From NCBI GenBank assembly GCA_043228905.1, contig JBHGNT010000017.1, forward strand, positions 930,001 through 994,000: a stretch of 64,000 nt of DNA, given 5' to 3'. Below the pieces are notes generated by a model, which searched no databases, was not told the origin of the DNA, and saw only the letters and a program-made list of their open reading frames with translations. This document shows positions 34,401 to 46,501 of the stretch, piece after piece. Positions within the stretch are counted from its first letter, which is position 1, and every line of letters starts with the position of its first letter. The stretch comes from Azolla caroliniana (taxonomy: Eukaryota; Polypodiophyta). The translations under genes and the position numbers were made by a program.

Positions 34401-34839
34401 CAAATTTACAATCTTTACTTTGAGTGCTTCTAAGCTCTTTAGTGTCTAATTGACACTTGTATATTTCTCTGTATTCTTTGTGGGTTTTCACCTCACTTTT
34501 GAGGTTTCCCACTAGTAATAAAAGTGTTACTAAATTATTATTATTTGAGAATGTTGCCTCCCTCGTTTCGCACAATCTCTCATTCATGACACTACCCATT
34601 CTTATGGAGTTTTCTCTTCCACTACTACTATTACTTTCGTGCCGAGATTGGGATATGCATTTTGTTGTATATTTCTGCAATATTATATAGGCCACCACCC
34701 ACCACATGAACTTCTTCCTCTTATATGGTAATGATTGCCATTTGAGTGCTTCTAGAGCATTTAGTTTTTGGAAGTCGTTCTCTTCATGTTGACATGAACA
34801 TATGACAACGTGCTAAAGACACAAGCAAGTTGCAATATC

Positions 34840-35360
34840 CACAAATGTCCCAAACTAGGAAGAATAAGTTGGCTTTAATCCAACAAATGTGGATTGATCA
34901 AGGTAAAAAACAAGGATCATGTGAGTGAATAGAAAAAATGAGCAATGGACACAAAAATAGTATGCTTTTGCAGTGTCCCTATTATGTCCCAACTGAGATA
35001 TAGTCCCAAAACTGTCTAGGACTCCCAAGAGGGGCCCCACCATGGTCTACCCAAACCTTGTCCCAATAGGTACTCCCAAGGGACTACCAAACAGCTAGTC
35101 CCAATGGCCATCTTTGGTTATATATAAGGAGGATCATTTCCTCATTTTGAGTATTCATGATTTCTGAGATGCACTTTTATTTGCTCAAGGAGTGTGGAGC
35201 GCTCTCTCTTCTCCCTCACTCAACTTTGGGGGTTGTGCCAACTTGTCCCGATTCATTCTGACTTGTCCCAACTCTGGGTTTTGTTTTGTCCCAAATTTGG
35301 GATTGTTGTAAGCTTTGAATTGATAATATAATATAAAAGCATTTTTGTGTCCCAAGTTCA
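34840..35360 (+). repeat. Cluster of about nine GTCCCAA motifs around a TATA-like box
   Basis: TGTCCCAA or AGTCCCAA recurs near 34848, 34986, 35002, 35062, 35099, 35266, 35289 and 35349, with variants GTCCCTA and GTCCCGA. TATATATAA lies near 35120-35128. It may be a decayed LTR or promoter; no second copy is in the window. Confidence 0.5.
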
Positions 35361-38300
35361 TTCCCTTTCGCGTTTTCTTGTGTGTTTAAGCTCACATATA
35401 AAATAGAGACATAATACTTTTATGAAACAAGAGACATAAGTGAGAGGATAAGCGCTCACACATTAATTTGATATATTATTTTTGTCAAAACCTAGTGCAA
35501 TGGTAGGCAACAAAATGTTTGGTTGAATGGGGAATCATCATCCAAACATGCAAACATATGACTTATGGTGAATATGACTTTAGTAATATTTTGTAACATT
35601 TGGACCCCATAGATTACTAAGGAGTGAAAATAAAGGGATTTGTCAATCCTTATTTATCAAACCACTACATGAAACCTCTACATTAAAATATAAAATTTGA
35701 ACCATGAGTTCATTCAAAGTGCAACATCATAAGCAGACAACATCTTGCTTATTAAGGAAGATTAATATAACTACGATGTCATTCATAGGTTCCATAATCT
35801 TCTTTATATAAATACGAATGAAACATAGGTGAACCAACATAATAATGGTCACGTTCAACCTTAGTGATTATAGTTAATTCTCCTTTTTTGTAGAGAAAAT
35901 GATTTGATAAATCTCCATACTAGTCACTATTCACCCTCCTCTTGTTCTTCTTCTTATATGGGTTGGTGAAGGACTAAAGACAAAACAACACTAGTTTGAA
36001 AAAGAAAACCAAGAAATAGAATTTTATTGAGAACAAGAAGAGCAACAATTAGGTCAAATATCGATGTGTGAACCATAATGGTTTGTCAACATTGAGATTT
36101 CTAAGTATATATTGCTCATAACCTTATGCAAGCTTTCCACTTGGCGATCATGTATAATTATCATACAACATGCTAAGATAATTATAATGCAAAGTGTGTC
36201 ACAATAACGTGAACATGTATAATATTGCATGAAAAATGCTACAGTAATGATTATGTCCTCCATGATATTCTCACGGTTAATGTTTATGTGTATTTCATTG
36301 GTGTCATGGGTTAAAGTCCCACAAACCTCTAACATTTTGTATGCTAAAGATAAGGTGAACCAATACGATAAAAAATGCTTTATTGTTGCAACAGAAGCAT
36401 GTATATAACCTTGACTTTATCATATCCTCTTTTGCACTTCTTTTCTTATATTGAAAAGATTGTTGGAGCATCATGGATTTAAAGGAAAAAAATAGTTGGC
36501 TACTCCTTTGCCTAATGACACACTATTTGTATAGGTATGATCCCAATGATTTGTGTAAAAGTAGAAGTAGATATAAAACATTGTTATAAGTAGGTTAGAA
36601 ACCATAATCTTGGCTCTAGAAACCCAAATCAACACGACTATCATTCCAAATACTATTGCTTCCTATGATTATACCATAAAATGCTTACATATTTCCATAA
36701 TGCAATAATCTAATATTGCATGCTTCTCTCTAGCTTCTTTATGTAATAATCAACTCACATGCTTAATAATTTTAAGTAATGTTTCCCATGGGTTTTTTGG
36801 GAAAAAATAAATAAATTTGTTTCCCATGGGTAAATCTTCATTATATCATAAAACAAAGCATACATAGACGTGATCAATGCATCCACGATTTGATATTGCA
36901 TGCTTCTATCTCTATATTGTTTAGGTAATGGTTTTCGTTTACATAGGGGGAAAAACTTTAAGTAACTTCTAATTTTAAGATACCTATGATTGAAATTAAA
37001 ATTTTCAACTATTACAAACAAAATTATAAAATAGGTTACAAAAAGTGATCAATTGTGCATTGAACTATGTTGCATAGATTTCATGATCCCAAATTATACT
37101 ATTTTCCTCATAGTTTGGTGCTGGTTGTCCAATCTAAATAGAAAACAATGTAGGGTCACTCCAATAAATTGTATATCAATGAATGAATACATCCTTCTAC
37201 GTTCTAGTCTAGGCTTGATCTCCAAAACACTTATGTGTGGTAATGGAAATGAAAGTGAGTGGCAAAACAAATTTGTAGTCGTGTACAAGTGAATGAGAGA
37301 GATTCACCTACTTGTTATTGTTTGAGGATGACAGATTCACCCACTATTCCATTTTTGGGATACCCATAAACTACACGATTTCAAAACGCTATACATGTTG
37401 AAGTGGCATCAATTTTAATTATTCACTATGTACATACAAGTTTTTGGCCCATATTTTGTTTCATTTGATATGGGTTTTGAGTCTTAGTGGTAGAAAAACA
37501 TTTAATTCTACATGTTTCAATTGCTATAGAAATGGATAAAATTGACAATATTTATGATGAATAATAAAAATTGTTACGCATGAAATAGAAGGAACCAACA
37601 TGTTTGCAAGCCACATATGATTATTCTTTTTGACAAAAATCAAACATATAGACAATGAGTGCATTGTTGTTTTATTTACTGTAAAAAGTAGCGCGAAACA
37701 CCAAAATACCCATTCGAAAATTATCATGTGGCTCGGAATTAAAATGAAGGCAAATGTTGACTTAATTGCATACAACTAGGTGGAGGAAATTAATGAAGAT
37801 TTTATGATTGTTCAATGCAACATTTTCAACCACATACAATAATTCAACTTGCAACATTTTAGATAGTTGCCCTCAAAGCAACACCAACCACTAAAACTTA
37901 TGATGTGTATGTTCCACGTGTGATCAAAAGATGTTTAACACGTGTAACTAGACATATCTCTTGCAACATATTGTAGTCATACAATTTTTGGATTGATCCC
38001 GAATACATGTGTAAGTACATACACCTTGTGCCTTTCATCTATTGTAATAACATTTCAATAACACGATGATAAAGGTCAATGACTCAAGCTTACATGCAAA
38101 GTTACAAAAACTTGCATGGGTCTCTATCATGCTATTATCTAACCAACTTCCTTTTTGTGACTTGTGTGGTTCTGGTTCTACGAATGCATCTCTTCAACAC
38201 CTCCCTTGAGAAAACATGAAATATGGGGTCTCAATAAAAAGCTACGCATAAATATAAAGAAAGCAAAAATCATCCAATCTATTTGTCTATCCGTGACAAA

Positions 38301-38362
38301 GGTTTGAAGTTCAATGGTTTATAATGCAATGTTATTACAAATGTTTGCTCCATGAAATATAC

Positions 38363-38532
38363 ATATTTGTCATAAGAGAATGAGCATAGATAAGAGATTC
38401 CCGATATTTGTCTTAAGAGAAGCGTAGATAATAGATTCTCGATATTTGTCTTAAGAGAAGCATAGATAAGAGATTCTCGATATTCGTCTTGAGAGAATAA
38501 ACATCCATAAGAGATTCGCAATATTTGTCGAA
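38363..38532. repeat. 38-bp tandem array, about four to five copies
   Basis: GATATTTGTCTTAAGAGAAG starts units at 38403 and 38441, GATATTCG at 38479, with less exact copies from 38363 and 38520. The middle units differ at a few bases. Confidence 0.85.
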
Positions 38533-39012
38533 GGTAAAGACTTGAACTTGAAGAAAGCATTTTAAAGGTATACACGCAAAAGTTGACTAGTTATTTGACC
38601 TACAATATCAAAAGGAAATATATATGTAAAGGGAAAAGCAAGTATGTATATTGGAATCACTTTTTTTGGATAAAAAACCATCCCAAGTTGGATTCACGCA
38701 TCGGATGAAAAAATGCCCCCCATTTCTCCTCTATTTCCCCTCCTTTGTATTGAAAGTTGTTTTAGTTTAGTGGCACCAATACCAAATATTAGGAGAGAAA
38801 TGTTACTCAAACAATGTTATTCTTATCGAATGATTAGGTAAGTGGGCCAATAATAAGTGAAGGACACATATTTCAATCTCCATTGCCCATGCGATGCCAC
38901 TAAAAAACACACAGTACAATAATAGAATGATAATGATGAGTTTTCATTTAAACCTTAACAATTGAATGATTCATAGTGGTAACAAAGCGGGGGAAAAGAT
39001 GGAAAAGGATAT

Positions 39013-39317
39013 ATGAGCGATGATGAATGGGCTAAAAAACATCAAAGCTCAGCCCCAAACAAAGAGGATCGTAAGGTAACTCCAACAATAACCAAATTGT
39101 CTGTTTCTGCAGCCATAAAAAATGTGATTGTTTCTCAGAATATTGGGCAAACACGTTCGGGAACCCATCAGGAACTTGTTAGGCCACGGGAAAACACCGG
39201 AGCGGAGTTTTTAGGTACATACATATGTACCTAAAAATACACATACATACGTACATACATACATACATCCACACACATACATAGTACATACATACATACA
39301 TGATACATACATATATG

Positions 39318-39352
<35 letters not shown>

Positions 39353-39658
39353 AGAAGAGGGGTGGGGTAAAATGAAAAGATGGAAAGGCAAAAGTTGAGG
39401 TAAATGCCAAGGGGTATTTTGGTAATTTCTGGAAACGACAGAGGAGAGAGATACATCACTTACACATATAATGTATAATGTATGTATGTTGTACATACAT
39501 ACATACATATACGAAAAGCAGAGGGAACTCAAACTCCATTCTTCCTCTCATCATTGGGTAGTTAATTTGATTGTAAAAAAGAACGTGTGTAGCCACCATT
39601 AATTAATCCACTCTCTGTCTCCCCTCCCTCTCATTGTTTATCTTCCTGCTGGCTTGTG

Positions 39659-39694
<36 letters not shown>

Positions 39695-39702
39695 GACTCA
39701 GA
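39013..39702 (+). promoter_or_regulatory. Upstream region and leader of the CBS-PB1 gene, microsatellite-rich
   Basis: It contains CATA-type runs at about 39225-39330, a (GA)15 run at about 39320-39349, more CATA at about 39480-39510, and a (TC)17 run at 39660-39693 that ends nine bases before the start codon. The ORF 39013-39234 (73 codons, MSDDEWAKKH...) matches no family I know and runs into the CATA repeats; I do not call it a gene. Confidence 0.5.
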
Positions 39703-42700
39703 ATGAGTAGTAATGGCAATGGTACTGCAACGAATTCGCCGAGGCGTACAAATCCTGCATCCCTCAAGAGAGAACCTTCACTCAATAGAAGACGATTCTC
39801 CATCGATTCTCAATCAAACAGTAGTATATCTGGACGCAAACCTCGATCGTAAGTTCAGTATACACATACACACACATAAGCAGATACACACTCGTATATG
39901 CATACATAATATCATAAGCGAGAGGATCGACCTGTGCCCTTGCCATTAGTTTCATTATTTCCCATTCTAACTCATTATATAACATTTCGTGTGTAGGGAT
40001 TTCCCTTATAAATAACCTCAATTTCCCCTTCTTTCGGATCAGTTTCATTGTATATTAATGGTTCTTAGGAGATTTCAGTCATCTACTACGTCGTCTTATA
40101 TTAGAAAAGAACATCATTTTAATCCACAAAGAAAGGAGGGATAATGAGTCCTCAAACTCTTCTGTATGTGTATGCGTATTTCTATGTGTTCGTGTTTTAC
40201 CTGCTTGTCAGCTTTAAAATTGCTCCTTGGCTCTTGGCTTTTTACGATGACCCCTTATATGTACAAAAAGTTAAATAATTTCGATCTGTCCAAGGTAAAA
40301 TCAAAATTCAATTCTTGAGCTCTATATAATATGAGTGCATAATGCTGAAAATGTAAAAAACCAAATGCTTGCATCAAATAATCCGGCTAGTTAGCATTCT
40401 TTCGTTATAACTCAGACCATCCATCATACATAACGCCCAAAAGTGTGGCTAGGTTTATATCTTTTATATGCATAACAACACTGTTCATATACATTATACA
40501 TATATACATATATACATATACCTATACATATACATATTATGCATTACATATTACACATACCACATACCGTACTTGTACACATACACGTGCATACAGATGA
40601 TCAAGCCAACTTTGACCTTGTTTAATAGGCCTGGATCAAGTGAGAGAAGTGTAAAACAACTGAGGCTGTCAAAGGCTTTGACAATCCCAGAAACCACTAT
40701 GGTATCAGAGGCTTGTCGACGGATGGCAACGCGTAGAACCAATGCTGTTCTTCTTACCGATTCAAGTGCATTATTATCTGGCATCCTTACAAACAATGTG
40801 AGAATCCTTTGCAATGATTAAAGCTTGTCTTTTTTCATATGAGTATATCATAACATTATTTTAAACCTATTTTTTCAAATTTTTGTAGGATGTGGCAACT
40901 AGGGTCATTGCCGAAGGGTTGAAGCCTGAGGAAACCCCAGTTTCTGTAGTGATGACAAGAAATCCAATGTTTGTACCTAGTGACTCATCAGCTGTGGAAG
41001 CATTACAAAAGATGGTTCAAGGTAAAGGTGTCTTACTTTTAATAATTAATGATGCAAATATTTGAGATGGATATGCAGTAGCATTTTTGCATGTTTTATG
41101 ACTCATGAGGAAATAAAAAAAGTATCTTGAGATTTGTATTGGGTACTTGTTTGAAAAAAGTGGTTTCAGTTAAAATCTGATTCTTATCGTTCTAAAAGCT
41201 GTTGAAGTGTGATATTATGAATGCTATGAGCAATTACATTAGTAAGAGAAAAGTTGTTTAGAGTGGGGGCATTAACGATTGCATGCCATTGTCAGATCAC
41301 AATCTAGATTACTATGTTGTAATACAGACGTAAGGCTTTTGATTATTAGTAAAGAGGTATTTACCTATGTGCACTTTTATCTTATCATCCATTTCGGTAT
41401 ATACACTACTAATGTATGGATCACCTCCATATTGTTTGGTAGAGAGAATAAGAAGATCATCAAGACTTTTTACAACTGACATCCATGAGTTAATTCATGC
41501 TTATTAGGTTGATTCCACGATGTCTAGGATTGTGCAATCCTAGGATCGAATCACCATTTTTCAAATTAAAATAATGGTGGTTATTTTCAGGCAAGTTTCG
41601 GCATCTGCCGGTGGTGGAAAATGGTGAGGTTACAGCCCTCTTAGACATTACCAAATGTCTTTATGATGCCATTGTCAGACTGGAGAAGGTGGCAGAAAAG
41701 GGGGATGCCATTGCTGCTGCAGTTCAAGGTGTAGAGGTTCAATATGGTAACGTCATTTCAGGTATATATGAAATATCTCTTTCATTTCCAAGGTGTTATT
41801 TTAAATGTATATATAGGAGGTGCTTTTTTTCCTTCTAACTTTGATCTCTTCTTTTTGGCTCCATTCAGCACCATTGACTATTGTGGATGTGCTTCGTGAG
41901 AAACTGTTTCGGCCGCCCCTTGAGTCAATAATTCAAGAAAATTCCAAGTAAAAAGAATAGTAAAATGTACCATCTGCCTAGTGAAAGACTTGATCAATAG
42001 GAAAACTTAGATTTATCTAAATGTAATAAAGAAATAGCTTTTGTTTTCTCTTCGTGATATGTTGATACATTAACTTCTGGTTTTCTAGAGTGGCTACCAT
42101 GCTTCCCTCGGCGTCAGTCTATGAAGCTACAAAAAAAATGCAAGAACTTCAAGTCAATGCCGTGATAATCACCATAAGCAACAATAAACCCAAAGGAATC
42201 TTGACGTAACTTCTCTTAATCCTTTGCTTCACCGATGAATCATAACATTCTGTAGATTACGTTTTTCACATGATGTGGTGTTCTTTTACAATAATAGGCC
42301 AAAGGATATACTGACGAGAGTAATAGCTCAAAATCTTCCAATTGATACTACACCTATTGAAAAAGTAGGTTGAGGTGGCATCAAATTCATTACATTGTTT
42401 TCTAGGCATTGTTGTAAATCTGTGATGAAATCTATTGAGGTGAAACAGTAACAATTTTTTTGGATATGGGATGTAGGTAATGACCCCAAATCCTGAGTGT
42501 GCTACTGTTGATACTGCAATTGTGGATGCTCTTCATATCATGCATGATGGGAAATTTCTTCATCTTCCCGTGCTTGATCGAGGTTGTGGGAGTCAAGTCT
42601 TATGTTTCTGTAGAAAGTTTTTCATTTATAAAGAATTCCCTCATGATTTGAGTTAGGGCAGTTATAAGAAGTTACTTAAAGGTAATTAGGGCATTTATGG

Positions 42701-45402
42701 AACGAAAATTCATTGGAAGAGAATTAGGAAGCCTGACTTTTTTCTTTGATTATTATTTTTGCTATAGATGGAGTCGTTGTAGCTTGTTTGGATGTGCTCT
42801 ATCTCATGAATGCAGCATTTGCAATGGTAACGAAATAGATGCCAAATGCTTTTTTATGTATAATGGTTATTTTGTTGCTTTTTCTAAGAATCCCTTTGGA
42901 AGGGTGCATGTGTGTGTGTGTGTGTGAGAGCGAGAGAGAGACAGTTTGGTACATGGTTTTATTGAAGGCGGTTTGAACCTTTTCTCTATCTATGTAGTTG
43001 GGAAGCAACAATGGAGGGAACTCTGATGTGACAAATACAATGATGCAAAAATTTTGGGATTCAGCTCTTGCTCTAGAACTTCATGAAGATGCAGAGGAAG
43101 CACACAGGTTAGAATCTACATATAAATAGATAGATCAATAGATGGTTAGAGAGATACATACATAGGTAGATGGATGGATAGATAATTAATCGATCAATGG
43201 ATGGATAGACTGATAGATACATAGGTACACATGTTTGGTCTTTTCATATCAAAATAAATTTGAACTTAACCATTCACTTTCAAGCAACTGAATGATCAAC
43301 TGATAGAACGATCGACACATAGGTACACATGTTTGGTGTTTTTATATTAAAATAAATTTGAATTAAACCATTTATTTTCAAGAATTCTTCTCACAAAATT
43401 TCCCAACTTCCTATAGGGGCTACATCTTAGAGACTCCTTTTGATCCAAAGTAAAATCCATGAGTTCATTATTGACTTTGTTATGCTTCTTATCACTATAT
43501 TTTACCCGAGTTAAAACTATTAAAAATCCGTAGGATTTCATTTCTCTAATAATTAGTTTAAACATAATGAAATTTCAGTGAGAATTCTGTACCAAGATCC
43601 CCAGCTGAGTTTGGACCAGACCTCATAAAATCTCGTACAACAGGCTTTGGAACTTCTTTTGCATACAAACTTGAGGATCCTAAAGGTCGAGTTCACCGAT
43701 TCACCTGTGGTAAGGATGTGTGCCCTGTTTTCCCATCTTCATGGAATATATCCATATTTGAACAATGTTAATTAAATAATAAAAGAAAAAGAATGCTATA
43801 TAGTTGCTTAACCACACTAATCACCCATGACCAAAGGACAAAGAGACAAATACAAAACCCCATTGGCCTTGCATACCATTGATTATGGCCTTATATTGTA
43901 CCTTGGAAGTCAGTCAATGACAGATTCAAAATATGAGAGCTTTCCCTCAGCAGTTTCTCTAAGATGCGGTATAGAAGGAGGTCACTAGTTCTTTATACAG
44001 CTTAACTCCTTAATATTCTACACCACCACGTGTCCCAAGTCCTTAAGTGTTGTCCCAAGTCTTAGGGTATCTCGTTTCCTGTTGATCATACATACACTTA
44101 GATCCATTAAGATTACCCTTCACCGTTGTCCTTAAGGCTATGCCCTTAACACACATGTATATATGTGTACATGTGTTTACATAAAAGTCTGCATGTATAT
44201 TCATATATGTATGTAAATAATATGTAAAATTACTGTATGCCCATGACCTATTTTGTGCTAAAGTCATCTTTGCATTCTGGAAACATGACATAGGAACTGA
44301 AAGTCTAGCGGAGCTCCTCAATGCTGTCACACAACGAGTTGGAAAAGAAGCTCCACATATATTGGTAATTTAGATATCTCTTTGAGATCTAATTTAATAC
44401 TGTCTACAATTCTGATTTATAACATACTATGTGATCCATATCACAAGTATCAGTATATATCAATATTTTTCTTTATTGTTTTCTGCAGTATCAAGATGAG
44501 GAAGGTGATCGTGTAATTATTTCCACAGATAGTGACCTTGTTGCTGCAGTGAATCATGCCAAGCTACTGGGATGGAAGGTAAATACAATCTGGTTCATGT
44601 CATGAAGGTGTATGCGGATAGGGTTATAACATGCGTGTATGAGTGGGATTAAGGATGTATTATGCAACACTAAATAAAAGTTTATGAGTTTATAGATCAT
44701 TAATATTGAATTTTAGGATTTTTAGGGTTTGTACATCACGACATAGTGTACACCTCCAAAGTATGGTGTAAAAAATTTGGGTTTAGATTTCTCTCTTCCA
44801 CAAACTAGACAGAACATCGTATATACCTCTATTGTATCCTATATAGCATCTGGATCTAAATCCTCTCATCTATCAAAAACCCAAAAGGAAAAGAAATGGC
44901 CTAAGGACAAAGGATAAAGGATAAAGATAAGAACGGTGAAGAGACATTGAGGGCTACACCATTTAGTGCATTACTTGAGGTCGAATTCTTTCTAACCTGA
45001 ACCACATATTTATGATATGTGAAACCCACATATGTGTTACAATTTATGTATGGACCCCACATATGTGTTACAAAGTATGTGTGAACCCACATATTTTAGT
45101 TTTTGTGAACCACACAATTTGTCAAGTATGCATTAATTTTTGCGTACCTGAAACATTGAATCATTTCATGTGTCCAGGTTTTGAAGTTGCATGTAGAATC
45201 TGGTCCTGCTCATGATGACTATGGTGATGATATATCATCTTCTAAGAACCCTGTTTTGAATCAACCCACCATATCTCTTGAGGGCAAGAATGGGAGAAGA
45301 CAACAAAATTGGAGTTCTACAGCCTATACTGTAGCTGTCACTGGGGCTGCAGTTGTTCTTGGTATAAGCGTTCTTACATACCTCAAAAAAGCCACCCCTT
45401 GA
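39703..45402 (+). CDS. CBS-CBS-PB1 domain protein with C-terminal membrane anchor (557 aa, 14 exons)
   Basis: The joined exons keep one frame throughout: 39703-39848, 40629-40797, 40889-41021, 41591-41761, 41869-41947, 42089-42205, 42298-42364, 42477-42582, 42768-42826, 42998-43107, 43579-43709, 44294-44364, 44489-44578, 45178-45402. All introns have GT-AG ends. The N-terminal 60 residues are Ser/Arg-rich. Four CBS motifs follow as two pairs (about residues 66-175 and 232-350; for example TIPETTMVSEACRRM and VMTPNPECATVDTAIVDAL), then a PB1 domain (about 412-492) with the acidic OPCA-like stretch YQDEEGDRVIISTDSDL, and a single hydrophobic segment near the end (TAYTVAVTGAAVVLGISVLTYL). Length and order fit the plant CBSCBSPB family. 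CBS pairs usually bind adenosine nucleotides and PB1 mediates protein pairing; the exact role is not known to me. The tail suggests a tail-anchored protein. It converges with the SDR gene. Confidence 0.95.
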
Positions 45403-46501
45403 TCCTTCTGTGTTTTATGCAATTTCACACCACCTATTGTAAATCTTCTCATCATAAAACCCTCGTGGTGGTTGATTGCATTTTTATGCATGTATGTATG
45501 TTATGTTCTCATCTTTGAAGAAGATCTGCTCTCTCTTTTTGTAGCATCGTCGTATATTCTTCCCATCATCTCTACACCTCACTACTTGCTGTAATATGAA
45601 GTTCTCTCCATCTTGAATATGAAAGATCTTTCAAGGCAGAAGTTTCAGTCATCTAAGTTCAGAATATGAAACGCTTAGGTAATGAGATTCTCTAGTACCT
45701 TGGAAGTTGTACTAATTTAGTTATATTTGTTTTGGTTTGTCATCTCAAAGACATGCGACATTCTAGAATGCAATCTCACATTTAGGAAGATATGAGGTTT
45801 TAAAGTGTGCTTGTCCTAGTGAGAAAGCCCCAAGGAAAAATTTGTTCATTTAGTTTACAGTAGGACAGTCATTACAAATATGAGTGCAAACATCTTCTAT
45901 TTTTACATCAGCATATCATAACTCCCCATTTGAGTTATTCATGATAATTTCCACACATGGGAGGGAATTAATTTATGTTTTGAAAAAACCAGCACATTTC
46001 ATAAGTCCTACAAAATATATAGTTGTATCATAATTTCCTACTATATAAACAGGTTACATCCTCTTCTGGCACATAGTGGGGGAATAGGCAAGTCCATTGA
46101 TTACAAGAATGGATATGGTTGATTGTGTATGTATGCCAGTCAATATCAAGGTTCTAATTAATGACAATGACCAACGTTTCTTTAAACCCATGCCAATGGA
46201 AGACGTGCAAAGAATACAATGACTTCTAGAGATCTCTTCTTATAGTGTTATACCTTAGAGACAAAGCTTTCATTCCTTCACTTACAATGGATCTATGCTC
46301 CATGGAAGAACAAAATAATCATTGTTTTGGGCGGTCATGTAAAAGGTTGAATTTGACACTAATCGAACAAGGGCAGCAAGGCATTATGGAAACCAAACCA
46401 AACAAAGTACACACTTTTTTTAACTGTAGATCCATCGAAGTACAAAAAGAATGTTTCTTTGACAAGCCAAAACGAAACATTATTGATTTAAAATGTTCTT
46501 A
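45403..46501. other. Intergenic region between two convergent genes
   Basis: It must hold both 3' UTRs and polyadenylation sites. No other gene is seen. A-rich AATATGAAA words near 45593-45625 are possible poly(A) signals of the CBS-PB1 gene; no clear AATAAA can be assigned. Confidence 0.5.

Larger units (their letters stand above)
15915..34543 (+). mobile_element. L1-type LINE, about 5.4 kb net, host of the nested complex
   Basis: ORF1 and ORF2 pieces run from about 16090 to 34390 in one orientation, interrupted by element A and by a solo LTR. Without the inserts it measures about 5.4 kb, a normal size for a full-length plant L1. The 3' end carries TAATAAAAGTG and an ATT-rich tail. A candidate target duplication flanks it: 15898-15914 and 34544-34559 share TTTGAGAAT-TTG-CCT with one substitution and one indel. 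The outer borders rest on this imperfect duplication. Confidence 0.6.
34560..39012. other. Gene-free intergenic DNA
   Basis: No coding exon is recognisable. It holds the GTCCCAA cluster (34840-35360) and the 38-bp tandem array (38363-38532), listed separately. The remainder is AT-rich and unremarkable. Confidence 0.5.

Noticed and set aside
39013-39234. Small gene MSDDEWAKKH upstream of the CBS gene
   Set aside because: No known family; the end of the frame runs into CATA repeats; it more likely lies in promoter DNA.
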